DNA of 64,000 nt from NCBI RefSeq assembly GCF_009727055.1, contig NC_052354.1, forward strand, positions 47,378,263-47,442,262, given 5' to 3'. Below the pieces are notes generated by a model. That model was not told the DNA's origin. It saw only the letters and a list, made by a program, of their open reading frames with translations, and made no database searches. Positions 11,745 to 23,313 of the stretch are shown one piece after another (positions within the stretch are counted from its first letter, which is position 1; each line of letters opens with the position of its first letter). The DNA is from Benincasa hispida (lineage: Eukaryota > Streptophyta > Magnoliopsida > Cucurbitales > Cucurbitaceae). The translations under genes and the position numbers were made by a program.

Positions 11745-12885
11745 CTAAATATATTATAATGTATCGCATACATTATATTAATTATATCTTATATAATTAA
11801 TACTCTTCAATTAATTTGAACAATTAAATTTAATCCAAAATTAATTTCGATTCTCTTTAATCCCAATTGAGCTAACAAGGAAACTTTATGGACGTATAGA
11901 TTGAAGCTCCAACGGTACTTGATTAATTATATAAACTCTTTAATATCAACTTCTATTAATTGTCGATCACTCCACTAAAGACCAACAATTGCACTCTTTG
12001 CACTATAGATATATTTTTGTGTCCATTGGACATAACCAATCAACAATGTGTTGACCTTCACAAATTTGCTCGTAAGTACAACTAGACCAAAATTACCATT
12101 TTGCTCTTATAGTTACATCTAACTCCTTAAGTACTACTGATCCATCTAATGAACAATTAGTTATAGTCCAAGTACAACCAAACCCCTTTCAAGCTAGGAA
12201 AGGGTATGGTGCCACATTGTTCAAGCCTTGGACTCAACCCTTAAGGAGCGATTTTTCTACTTACTCTAACACTAGGAAAAGAGTGAATTTCTTCTTGTGT
12301 AGTTGTGTTCCCAGTTCCTCAATTATATGAATCTCCAAAATGGTAGGCATATTGAGTTGACGAAACTGCCACTCTCACCCATGCAGATCAAAGGATTGTC
12401 TTCCTAGGCAGGAGTTCACAACTCACTCAAGATTCAAGTCAAGTCACCTATGGTCATCTTGGTGAAATGTAAGTCTCTTCTAGCAATGGTGATATATAGA
12501 GAGACTATTCATTTCTTAGTCCGGTCTTATACGAACTCTTTGTATATTATACCCCCGCTCACATGTCGCCACATGAATTATCAGCATCATATTATTTGTA
12601 GCACTTTACAATAATTGTTACAATTACATAGTGGATTGTATTCATAGTGTCACTACGATAAAGTATCCAACCTTATCCAGATTATCACTTAAACATGATT
12701 CACGTATGTCTCCACATATATTTTTAAGTTACTGTAGATAACCTTTGATTTTTGTTTATTGGTTTTTGGGTTAATGTAACTAAATGTCAGATAAGATACC
12801 TCTTATTTTATTAGATAAATAAATTGTTTGTACAAATACAATTACAAACTACAAGACCACGAGATTTAGGGCATCATCTCCAACA
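11745..12885 (-). mobile_element. T-family LTR, 5' two thirds, minus strand
   Basis: Read on the minus strand it starts at 12,885 with TGTTGGAGATGATGCCCTAAA, then follows the T-family LTR closely: the CATGTGAGCGGGGGT block, GACCGGACTA, ACTCCTGCCTA, CACAACTACACAAGAAGAAATTC and GTACTTACGAGCAAATTTG, through to ACATTATA. It stops before the AATATGATTCATAT part, so its 3' third is missing. It abuts a plus-strand LTR piece at 12,886. Confidence 0.82.
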
Positions 12886-13568
12886 AATTTAAGATAACGT
12901 ATATAGATACATTATAATATATAGTTTATTTAAATTATATTCAAATTTAAAACTATATAACAAAAGAAATAATATTTGAGATTCAAATATTAAATAATAT
13001 GAATTTCTCCATATTAAACCTATATAGTAAATTTAATGTGAATGAGATTCATATTAAACTATAGGTTATGAGAGAGAAATATATTTTAATATGATTCAAA
13101 TATTATATTAATTAAATATTTGATATTCAATTAAGAATTAAATAAATGTTGGTTTGATTAATTACTATTTAATTGTGTACTTAATTTATTTAAATTGAAT
13201 TAGATTTAATTTAAATTTCAAATTAAATAAATTAATTGGTCATTTCTCTACATTGCACGGAAATGGTTAGCAGAATGAGGGGATTTAACACCCCTCACGT
13301 ATTATCTGTGAAGCACTAACAAATAATATAGATATCTCTCCCGTCTCACCAAAAAAAAAACAAAAAAAAATCAAAAAAAAAAAGGAAAAAAGAAGAAGAA
13401 GAAGAGAAAAGAAGACAAATACAGAGAAAAGTTCTGTGGAATTTTTGCTTTCCGCTTCACCAAGAACCAAAAGCTTCCACAAGCTTCTTGTTCCCTAGAG
13501 GATAGTAGAGAAGATCAGTAGTCGTGTCTTGCTCGTTTTTCGATCATGCTGTCAATAATAGCGGATTG
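12886..13568 (+). mobile_element. T-family LTR, 3' part, plus strand
   Basis: Starts mid-LTR at an AAGATAACGTATATAGATACATTAT block, continues through AATATGATTCAAATATT repeats, a poly-A-rich stretch (13,347-13,385) and AGAAGAAGAAG, to a GATAGTAGAGAAGATCAG block. These match the order seen in element A. Head-to-head with the minus-strand LTR at its left. Confidence 0.7.
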
Positions 13569-14628
13569 GGAGAAGATTGTTCCCAAGTGCTGACTCAGGA
13601 CTTAAGCAATGAAGTCTCACTCTCTCACTGGCCCAAGAAGAATTTTGTTTATGGTTGGACCATAAACAGAATTATTCATTAGAGGGTTAGTGGTACTTAA
13701 AGGGCAAGTGGTAGTTACAGGGGTGAAACGATAATTTGATTGAGCTGTAATTACGAACAACATGTGAAGAATTGACTTACATAATATGGTTAAATCAATG
13801 GACACATAAATATATTGCAATTCATAAGAGTGCAGGTCTTTCGTTGATTGCCCATAGTTAATGAATTGTGAATTAAAGAGTTTAATTATTAATCATGTAT
13901 CATTAGAGCTTATAACTTTATGTCCATTAGGTTCCTCTGCTAGCTCACAAACAGATTAAAACAAGGATTTCAAAGTAGAAGAAGTTTGAAGGGTTTAAAT
14001 TATTTTAAAGGAATTAATTGTATATAATACAATTAATAATGTATATAGATACAGTATAATATAAAGTTAAGTTTGAATAAGATTCAAATTGAACTATATA
14101 ATATGCAAGAATTAATCTTTGAATAAGATTCAAATATTATCTTAATATGAATTGGATTTATATTTAAACTATAATTTAAAATTAATATGAATTAGGATCT
14201 ATATTAATAGTGTAGGTTATGAGAGATATGTATATTAGAATATGATTCAAATATACATGCTATTAAATATAAGATATTTAACAAATATATTAATTAATTA
14301 ATGTACCAATTTTTTTTAATTAAGTTGGTTAATAAAATCAATTAATTAATTAACTCCATTGCAAGAATTCTCCTCACATATTAAAGTTGCATAATAGTCT
14401 GCAATTAAAGAATGGTGGTTTTTCTTGAAAAAACTGACCAATCTCTCTCACTCTCTTGCATTTAGAGTGAAATAGTTCTCTAACCAAAAAAAAAAAAAAA
14501 AGTTTTCTCTTCTCTAAACTACCAATTGGATCCCACCATCCTCCTTGTTCTAAAGAGAATAGCATAGAAGACCGGTGGTTATGTCTTGTTTGGAGCTTCA
14601 AGAACATAGTTTGTTTGATCGTGCTGAT
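13569..14628 (+). mobile_element. T-family LTR, plus strand, split by a minus-strand copy
   Basis: Begins at a GGACTTAAGCAATG block equivalent to about 3,340 in element A, then runs through TTCATTAGAGGGTTAGTGGTACTTAA, the AT-rich repeats and CATAGAAGACCGGTGG. It is interrupted at 14,629 and picks up again at 16,338 with TTCAAAGGTTTGTTACTC, the expected next part of a T-family LTR. Confidence 0.75.
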
Positions 14629-16337
14629 TGAAGGAATCGTAAATATCCGTAGTGGAAGCAGGGATCAGCCCAATTTTCAATTTTTTCACAAAATACAAAT
14701 TTTACAGAACCTAAACGAAAAATTATGCATTAATTAAAAATTTACAACATACATTTAAAGAGGAAAAGAGGGAGAAGATTACATACCTTTGAAGACAAAA
14801 AAATTCTTTACGAATCATCTTCTCCAGTCATGATCCAACAAGTAGTAAATCCATGGAGCACCACCACAAGTGAGATCTCCGTATTCTCTTTTGGGATGAA
14901 AATTTCTCAGGAGTTTGTGGGTTCTTTCCCTCCCTTTAGTTTCAAAAAATAAGTTTAAAATTAAAATTAAAATTAATTAATTTTAATTGAACTAAATATC
15001 TGTCTCTTATACACATCTAGATGTGTATAAGAGACAGGTTTAATATTGTATCAAATACAATATAACCTATAGTTTTAATTTTCTCATTAATTTGTGGTAC
15101 TTAATATAAATCACATTTATACTAAATTTAATTATATGAATCATAATTAATATTTGAATCATATTCAAATATTATTTTCTCTCAAATAAATTTTATATTA
15201 TAATGTATCAAATACATCATATTAATTATATCACATATATAATTAATTTAATTATATCACATATAATTGATTCCCTCGATTAAATTGAACAATTCAAATT
15301 AATACAAAACTAATTATCAATAATTTTTGTTGAGCTACAAATGAGACCTTATAGACCTGTAGATTGAAATTTCAATGATACTTAAATAATTAATTAAACT
15401 CTTTAGTTAAACTACCCAACATCCATTAACTGCCGCTCACTCCACTAAAAACCGACAATTGCACTCTTCGCACTACAGATATATTTCTGTGTCTATTGGA
15501 TATAACCAATCAATGGTACAATGACCCTTCACAAATTACTCGTAAACACAATTAGGCCAAAATTACCGTTTTTCCCCTATAGTTACATCTAACTTTTAAG
15601 CACCACCGATCCCTCTAATGAATAATGAGTCATAGTACAACTATGATCAAACCCCACATTGTTCAAGTCCTGTAATCAGTCCTTAAATGAGCAATTTATC
15701 TAACTAGGGAATGAATAAATTTCGTCTTATGTAGTTGTATTCTCAACTCCCTAATCAGACAAATTCCCAACATGGTAAGCTTATTAAGTCAGCGATCTGG
15801 CCAATCTCACCCATACAAATCAAGGGACCGCCTTCATAAGCAGGAGTTCAGTACTCACTTAGGATTCAGGTCATTTCTCCTATGGTCATTCTTGTGAAAT
15901 GTAAGTCTCTATTATGAACGACAATATATAATGAGACTAGTCATTTCGTAGTCCGGTCTTATACAAACTCCTTTGTATAAAATACCCCTACCCACATGTC
16001 TTTACATGAATTATAAGGACCAAATCATTTGTAGCACTTTAAAACAATTGTAACATCTACAAAGAAGACCATATTCGTAGTGTCATAAGGATAAGGTACC
16101 AATTTTTTCCATCTACTACAGACCATTTAGGTTATCACTTAAACATTATCCACATGTATGTCTCTACATACATGTTTAAGCTACAAAAGATAACCTTGAA
16201 TGTTAGTTTATTGGTTTGTGGGTTAATGCTACTAAATGTCGAATAAAACATCTCATAATTTATTAAATAAATAAAATATTTTTATATTAAAATTAAAAAC
16301 TTCAGGACCCACGAGATTTACGGCATCAACATCAACA
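14629..16337 (-). mobile_element. T-family solo-like LTR inserted in another T-family LTR
   Basis: On the minus strand it starts at 16,337 with TGTTGATGTTGATGCCGTAAA and ends at 14,629 with GATTCCTTCA, the T-family end. That gives 1,709 bp including a 38-bp artefact at 15,000-15,037. No Copia interior accompanies it. Flanks CTGAT and CTATT are only partly alike, so the target duplication is decayed or unrecognised. Same-family, opposite-orientation nesting makes this region prone to misassembly. Confidence 0.8.
15000..15037. other. Nextera mate-pair junction adapter (synthetic sequence in assembly)
   Basis: The 38 bases are the 19-bp Tn5 mosaic end CTGTCTCTTATACACATCT followed at once by its reverse complement. 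That is the circularisation junction of Nextera mate-pair libraries. This is laboratory sequence, not genome. Sequence on the two sides may come from different places. Confidence 0.97.
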
Positions 16338-16495
16338 CTATTTTTATTTAAGATTGGGATAAGATTTGAAGAAGAGTTTCTTCAAAGGTTTGTTACTCTT
16401 CTCCCTTAACAATCCTGTAAAAGCATGCTTAACTTCATAATTGTTATATATTCTCTAAAATTTTCCTGTAATAAAATTGGACAAAAAGTGATTAA
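16338..16495 (+). mobile_element. Tail of the split plus-strand T-family LTR
   Basis: Contains GAAGAGTTTCTTCAAAGGTTTGTTACTC and AAAGCATGCTTAACTTC, the 3' signature of T-family LTRs (compare 7,735-7,790 and 46,540-46,600). The last part of the LTR is missing where the minus-strand Copia remnant starts. Confidence 0.65.
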
Positions 16496-17253
16496 ATGCT
16501 CATGTTAAGGGATTCAATCCCTTCATCATACCCACAATCTTTCTCATGTGCAGATCTTGAACCTGACAACCATGAGGGGAAAAAAAAAAGACTGTTAGGC
16601 TAAGTTCACACAATTGGCCAACAGAAACAAGATTAAAGTTCAACTTAGAGACATGGTAAGTATTTGGCAAAGTTAAGGTGGATGTTGTCACAGAACCAGT
16701 ATGAAAAGTAGACATGCAATTTCCATTAGCAACATGAATGGATGGAAGTGATCAAGCAAGAGTTGAGGAATACATGAGTAAAAATTCAGAGGTCATGTGA
16801 TTGTAATAAATTGAGTCAATAAGCCAAGAATTACCTGATATAACTATAAAAACAAGAGAATTGGAGGAGATTACTTGTTTTAGTAACTCTGAAGGATAAT
16901 GAGCGAGGAGTCATACTTATAAGGAGAAGGGTCATCCAAAGAGAAGGAAACAGAAGCAATAAATGAAGAGCCAACTTTAGATAAGCTCCTTAGTTGTGTG
17001 GATTTACCTAGAGGGTATGGTGGTCGAATTGGGCAGTTATCCAAAATATGGTCCCGTTTATGGCAATACCTGCACTTAACTGTAGAACAATTACAAATTT
17101 ATGACATTGCATATTAAAATTCTTGCACAGGATAGAATCATAAAGTTTGCCCAAAATAAATGGTCAAAGAAGTAACTAAACCAAACCAAGTCAAACCGAA
17201 CCAACAATCTCGGCTCAATAATTTGAACAAAATCGGTTTGGACCAAACAAGTT
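16496..17253 (-). pseudogene. Copia remnant (element C2): gag zinc knuckle to pre-integrase
   Basis: On the minus strand, 17,095-17,000 encodes a zinc-knuckle-like CRYCHKRDHILDNCPI followed by RPPYPLG. An open stretch at 16,715-16,500 encodes STFHTGSVTTSTLTLPNTYHVSKLNFNLVSVGQLCE and CQVQDLHMRKIVG, the typical Copia segment between protease and integrase. The zinc knuckle packages element RNA. Stops break it between these points. The rest of the pol region is missing on its 3' side (below 16,496), and the hAT transposon interrupts it upstream. Confidence 0.8.
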
Positions 17254-17453
17254 AAATGGATTAGGGGTGATCATCGGCCGATCGGGGTCGATTTTTCGAC
17301 CAGACCGACACCGAACCAACTAGAATCAGTTTTAAATCTGACAAAACCAACTTCGATAGTTGACTGGGCAGAAATTCGACTGGCCGATCGATTTGGTCGG
17401 GGTTTTTTTTATAATAATATTTATTTATTAAAATTCTTAGAAAAATTGCTATA

Positions 17454-18463
17454 TTTAATAGTTAGTACTATTTTCTATTAGGTAAAAGTTATATTTAGTT
17501 ATAAATCATTATCATTATAAATAGAAATTTTTTAATACAAATAAAAAATTAACTATTTGTTAACTTTCTTTATCTTCCTTATTAATCATGTTTAGTTTTC
17601 TCTCTTAATTTGTGATTATGATTCAGAATTCAAGATACTATTTCACATTTTAATACTTATAGAATAGAGGTATTAAAAGTAAAATATTGATATGATTTGA
17701 TTTGACAACCCTTAATATTTAACAATTAACATGTCCATTGTTGGGGATTGTGTTCGCTTCGCTTAATTGCTTAAAGAAGCACATAATACATATTACATAT
17801 ATATTTGAAAATAAAACTAATATGAGAGTCGAGAGTGTACGTCACAGATAGAAATGTCACATGACACATACAATCAAATTAGAAATTACAACATAAAGTC
17901 AAATACAAGCAAATTACAATAAAACACAAATAGTAATACGTCACAAATAGTCAAATATAATCAAAATCAAATGATAAATGCTTAATCGATAACTGACAAC
18001 TTTGTAAAATCTGAAAGGTCTTGAATCTCTTTTTCATTGTCCATAACCACTCTGAGTTCTATATAATTAAAATTAAGAAGAGAAAGACGACCTCATTAAG
18101 ATTTTAAACTAACAAGTTAAAACTACAAAATACTAATGAATAAAGTTTATAGTTAAACAAATGAATAAATATCTTATTCAAATAATGAAGTTTCTTCCAT
18201 GTCATGCTGAACTTCAAGATCTATTGGACCAGAATTTAGCTAATTTTGGTACAAATGAGAGCCTTCACTATTTTTGGAGCCAACGAACAACATGATGAAT
18301 CAACAACACGTCCTCCTGTACTAAAAGCTGACTCAGACGCTACAATAGATACTGAAATTGCCAAAATATCTCTAGTCATACGACTACAAACCTTAAACCG
18401 ATGATTGTTCATCTTCTACTAAATATAACTTTTACCTAATAGAAAATAGTACTAACTATTAAA
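17454..18463. repeat. Perfect 46-bp inverted copies inside the hAT element
   Basis: Positions 17,454-17,499 and 18,418-18,463 are exact reverse complements over 46 bp (one arm starts ACTAAATATAACTTTTACCT). They are separated by about 0.9 kb and are not at the element ends. Such perfect copies in an otherwise decayed element suggest a late templated insertion, for example during break repair. Confidence 0.9.
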
Positions 18464-20193
18464 GAGACGTAATATGAGACAATTGGTGTATTAGTAGTAG
18501 GAGTACTCCCACTCTCACTCCTACTCTGAGTAGTACTTACTCATGAAAGAGACGTCTACAACATTGCTCTACTACATTTTCCATAGATTTGGCAACCTCT
18601 GCTAAAAAAAATTAACGCAAAACTATACAAATCTTAAACTTTTATTCGAGGATTTAGCACAATGGCAACATACAACAATAGATTATTTTTTTCATTGCTC
18701 CCCCAATACCTCTCAAATTTAGCCTTCATGCTATTGACCATTCCAACTAGCATTCATTTGCACTACCAACATTCAAACATATACAATTTTAAACCACTGT
18801 AATCTGATGAAAAACCATATTGGAAGTGGTGTACAAAGAGCCTGAAATTTTCAACAACACATCATAAAAGACCTTTAAAAACCTAATAAACATCTTATCA
18901 TTTGTCCAATCTTCCTTATTTGGTAACAAATCATGTCTATCAGAAGTATCTTCATCTTTTAATCTATCAAAAGGCTTTTCAAACTTCACAGTTGCCTCAA
19001 GCATCAAATATGTAGAATTCCATCTATTGGGAACATCAAGTCACACATAACTCTTACAAGAAATTTTTTCAATTTCAATACATTTTTTAAATTTCAAAAA
19101 ACGTACAGGAGAAGATCTTATAAATATATCAAATTCTTTCAATGCAATCATTATGTTCCTTAAAAGCATCACATACTATGAGATTTAATATATGAGCACA
19201 ACAACGAACATACATAAATTCTTCACCAAACAATAATCCCTTATTGAATCTTTTTAGAAGATAAGCAATGGCAATGTCATTCGAACTTGCATTAACAACT
19301 GTCAAAGTCATTACCCTTTCAATGTCCCAATCTTTCAAATTCTTTTCAATGGTTTTACCAATAGTATCACCTTTATGATTCTCAATTGGACAAAAACTAA
19401 GTATCCTTATATGTAATCTCCAATAAAAATCTATGAAATGGGCAATTAGTACCATGTAATTTATATTTTGTCCCGATGTCCAACAATCCATAGTGAGAGA
19501 AACTCTATACTTCTTGTTCACAAACATGTCTTTCAAATGCTTTTCCTCATTAACATACAACTTAAACACATCTCTAGCCACAGTAAACCGAGACGGAACA
19601 ATCAATCTAGGTTGATTTGCACATGTTAATCTATCGACAAATTTCTTAATTCATTTACCCTCCACAAACTTGAATGGCAATTCGTCAACAATTACCATTT
19701 CAACTAACGCTTCCCAACAACTCTCTAAACTATATGACTCACATACAAGTTGTGATGTATTATCCCCAACATTGTCTTTGTCTTTAGTTTTGAAAGCTAA
19801 TGTCATTTGGATTGATCTCTCTTTTTCCGGTAAGGGTATTTTTTATAATTTTTCAAATGATTCTTCATAGTCCTAGTACCATTACGTTTAGAATGACATG
19901 TATAGACAACTCCATGGTACATACATTGAGCATGAGGGTCTTTAGGATCACCTTTTAGCCTCTCAAAATGATCCCAAACCATGGATTTTTTTCACAACCT
20001 TCCTTCTTTTTGGTGGATTTGGAACATCTGATGTCTCATTTGCTGAATCAACATCAACGATATTTGTATTGACATCCGTTTCTACATCTCGTTTATTTTT
20101 TGAAGTATCAGTTGCAGTTCCATCAAACTTCATATCTATTGAATCCATATAGCTGAACCACACCATGTCAGACGTCAATATCAGACAATTCAC
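18190..20193 (-). pseudogene. hAT transposase (RICESLEEPER/DAYSLEEPER type), degraded
   Basis: Reads from 20,193 down. An acidic N-terminus has a basic NPPKRRKVVKK stretch. A BED zinc finger (about 19,975-19,860) reads WDHFERLKGDPKDPHAQCMYHG then CHSKRNGTRTMKNHLK. The RNase-H-like catalytic core (19,605-19,129) has SLTMDCWTS with the first acidic residue, then LTVVNASSNDIA where related transposases usually have VDNAS, so the second catalytic Asp appears lost, then RCCAHILNLIV. Further C-terminal sequence is at 19,007-18,789. The hAT dimerisation signature ILAISVSIVASESAFSTGGRVVDSS is at about 18,390-18,300. It would cut and paste the element in the nucleus. Frameshifts and gaps between blocks, plus a 46-bp inverted insertion, show it is dead. 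Confidence 0.9.
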
Positions 20194-20732
20194 AAAAACT
20201 CAAAGTATTTCAGCCTTACAAAAACTCAAGTCTCAAAGTATTTATAAAAACTCAGATACCCATACCCTTATCGCCTTATGCATGAAACATGAGCAAATAA
20301 GAAATCCGTGCCAAAATACACAATACCTCTAAGTCTATACAAATAGTCTAAGCTCGAATAACTAGCTTAAACATAAAGAGCAACTAATGAATGCAGCTTA
20401 CTAAGCTTAGAACACAGAAATTGCAAACCAAGGATGTATATAAAACTAAATTTTGTTTTCAATGATTAATAAAATAAAAGAATGACATTCAAACGATGTA
20501 TATAAAACTATGATTCAATTGTAGATTGAATAGGACGACGGGAACCACTTTATAACAAGCAAATAATTTTATGATATGGATGAGCCCCTTTTGTCTTCAC
20601 ATTCACCCTTCCATGATCTTATATGTGCTATTTATCTTCTTTTTTTTTCCTTTTTTTTTTATTTGATTTTACATCCTCTATTGTCATTAGATTTTTCAGT
20701 CCATCCTATTTTATCCTCACATTCTCTCATAT

Positions 20733-20764
<32 letters not shown>

Positions 20765-21565
20765 ATGGGATATAATTATTTACGAATTAACATATCTAAT
20801 TTTCAATTAATGAGTGATGACTTAAGAGTAGAATCAGCGACTCGAGTATTTTCAATCATTTTAAGTTCAGATATCTACTTGAATAATGGGGAAGCATTGA
20901 AGAATTCTTATAGAAAAATAGGCAGAGAAACAGTAACAGGATATTATCATAACACACATTCGCATAGGTAAAATTTTACACATTCAATAATGGGGAAGCA
21001 TTTGACAATATTTGTTGAGTATTTAGTTTTCTCCAACACCAACAGAAATAAAATTTTACATAAATAACTCTATTTTCTTAATTTGAATGTAAAAATCAAA
21101 TGTGCAGTATAAGAATGAAGAAGAACAAAGAGATCGACTGAAACGGACCTGCAGGCTACAACTATAACGATCGACTGGCACTGAAATGGAAGAACGAAGA
21201 AGAACAAAGAAGATCGACTGGAACTAAGAAAAAGAACGAAGAAGAATGAAGAAAGTTGTAACTGGAAGCATGAAGATCGGCTGACGCTGCCTCGCTGGAA
21301 TGGAAGAACGAAGAAGAACAAAAACAAACCCTAACCATTTTTAAATGCCATTTTATACACTCGTAATAAATTATTTTTTTTAAATAATAAATCCATCGGG
21401 TCAGGTTGAGACCCGACCGATAACTTGTCTCGACTGCCATTCAAATTGGTTTTAAAAAACATAAACCGACACCAACTGATTTCGTTTGATTTTCGACCAT
21501 CCGACTCCATTTCGGCCGGTTTGGGTCGGCCATGTCGGTTTTTTGGTCTAACATGCTCACCTCTA

Positions 21566-22168
21566 AAATGGACCCGAGGTTGGGTCAACAAATCTGGACA
21601 ATGTTGTGATTCCCATGGGCAAATGAGGTATGGGTCTGAGGCGAACGAGAATCTGAGGAGGCAGGATATGAGGATGAGTAGCAGATTTGCGGCATATCTG
21701 GGCAGAGGAGAACTTGCAAAACAACGTTGTTACTAGACACAAACAAATCTGAGTGAATCTGAAAAATTAAACATAGATGAACCATTGACCACAGATGAGT
21801 AGATCCGTACGAAACCACAGATGAAGCACATACAACACAATCCACTAATGACGGTCGCAAACCACAAACGGCGATTGGGAGCCACAAATGATGCTGACAA
21901 ACACCCACGACAGACTATGAAACAAACAGAAATAGACACCCATCAGTCCGAACCATGAGCAACGATCGCCCATTGGGTATGTACGGCTGGAAAAACCCAT
22001 GAACGAAATCGAAGGTTGAAACACGATGGAAAACAGAGGTTCCACGAGTTTCAGGCTTAAACCATAGCGAAAGAAAACCTTCAAATGTCAATGATAATGT
22101 CAACGAATCTAAGCGGTAGTCAGACAGCGACTTTAGGAGGAAGATAAGATACAAAACCCTAGATGTAT
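21566..22168 (-). pseudogene. Copia element C2: leader and 5' coding part
   Basis: Lies between the primer-binding site at 22,169 and the hAT insertion. On the minus strand it is fairly GC-balanced with long open stretches (for example 21,908-21,585 and 22,084-21,845). I cannot align these to a known Copia gag motif. They are best read as leader and a decayed start of gag. Its 3' continuation is across the hAT at 17,253. Confidence 0.5.
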
Positions 22169-22181
22169 GGCTTTGATACCA
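22169..22181 (-). other. Primer-binding site of Copia element C2
   Basis: Minus strand TGGTATCAAAGCC, one base different from the plant Copia initiator-Met tRNA site TGGTATCAGAGC. It follows directly on an LTR end TTATCA. It sets the element orientation as minus. Confidence 0.85.
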
Positions 22182-22554
22182 TGATAACTTTGTATAATAT
22201 TGAATAATCAAATATTGTAGAATGAAGAATACATAGGTAAATATACACAAAATATAGAATGATTAAGAAAAGTCTAAGTCTATCCTCAAAAGTAGCCTAC
22301 TAAGAATAGATTAAAACTCATAATATTCATAAATTGTAATACCTTTGAATTACAAAATCATCCAATACACATAAAACTTCTCCCGGCCGTCTCTCTCTGA
22401 TCTCTTTCTTCTTCTATGTCTCGTTCTCCCTCTTCTCTCATTCCCACTTTTTTCTTTCCAACTTATGTTCACAACATTCTTGTTTTTCTTCTCTTAATAT
22501 CTTCCTGATTCTACTTCCCTCTCTCCTTTCTCTCATCATGGTTCGAGTACCACA
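22182..22554 (-). mobile_element. Copia element C2 5' LTR (upstream edge approximate)
   Basis: Ends (minus strand) in ACAAAGTTATCA just before the primer-binding site. The upstream edge is placed at a TGTGGTACTCG on the minus strand (about 22,554). A run of CT-rich sequence lies inside (22,380-22,540). The matching 3' LTR is not present, so the upstream edge is a guess. Confidence 0.55.
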
Positions 22555-23010
22555 ACTCAAAATCTTAAAGAAAAACTTTGTGTAATCTAAATTGAAGTCT
22601 AAGAGAGAATTTTCTGATAAAGATCAAATAAATGATTGTGTTTCAATATGTTGATCTCGAAAATTTAGACAAATAAATCAATTTTTGTTCAATTTTGGTA
22701 ACCTAAACTAAAATTGATGGTCTTTCTAAGTTTAAACTTATACCATTTCGTCTTTCGAGAACACTAAAAGTCAAAATGCTTTAAATTTTTGTTTAGTTTA
22801 TAAATATGATTCGAGAAAACACAAATAAGTGTATGAAAATATGTGGACATTTGTGTAAAACAAACTTGTATCAAGGGAGATATAACTAAAATACGATCTT
22901 AGTGCACAATAATTGCACTATACAATTCCAAACTGTACAATGCAATCCAAGATCACAAAATATGAAAACACTAGAAGTTCAAACTTTCTATTGAGAAATT
23001 ATTTAACTAT
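22555..23010. other. AT-rich intergenic sequence
   Basis: No open frame, RNA gene or repeat structure recognised. Confidence 0.5.
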
Positions 23011-23013
23011 TAA

Positions 23014-23310
23014 GATCCCGTTTAGTAACCATTTGATTTTTTTTTTTTTTAATTAAGACTATTTCATCAACATTTTTTTTATCATCATTTGTATTTTTCT
23101 TAATTATAATAGTTGAATTCTTAACAAATTCTAAGAACAAAAACAATTTTTGAAAATTACTTTTTTTAGTTCTAAAAAATTAGTTTGATTTTTTTGAATC
23201 ATTGATGAAAAATAGATAATAATGGAAGAAACTTGGAGGTAGAAAGAGTATCTATAGATTTAATTTTTCAAAACAAAAATGAAAAAATAAAATAATTACC
23301 AAATAGAGCC
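23014..23310. mobile_element. Tourist-like (PIF/Harbinger) MITE
   Basis: A 297-bp element with imperfect terminal inverted repeats: GATCCCGTTTAGTAACCA on the left, and GGCTCTATTTGGTAATTA read inward from the right. It is flanked on both sides by TAA (23,011-23,013 and 23,311-23,313), the 3-bp target typical of this superfamily. Non-coding and AT-rich. Confidence 0.78.
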
Positions 23311-23313
23311 TAA

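Larger units (their letters stand above)
17262..21565 (-). mobile_element. hAT transposon, 4.3 kb, with TIRs and target duplication
   Basis: Left terminus TAGGGGTGATCAT (17,262-17,274); right terminus, read inward, TAGAGGTGAGCAT (21,565-21,553). Flanking 8-bp target duplication AAATGGAT (17,254-17,261) and AAATGGAC (21,566-21,573), 7 of 8 matching. Subterminal regions are rich in GGTCGG/CCGACC-type repeats. A degraded hAT transposase lies inside on the minus strand. The element sits within a minus-strand Copia remnant whose two halves flank it. Confidence 0.9.

Noticed and set aside
21070..21440. GAAGAACAAAGAAGATCGACTGG repeats with minus-strand Phe/Ser-rich frames
   Set aside because: Local simple repeats near the right end of the hAT element. 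The frames have no family resemblance.
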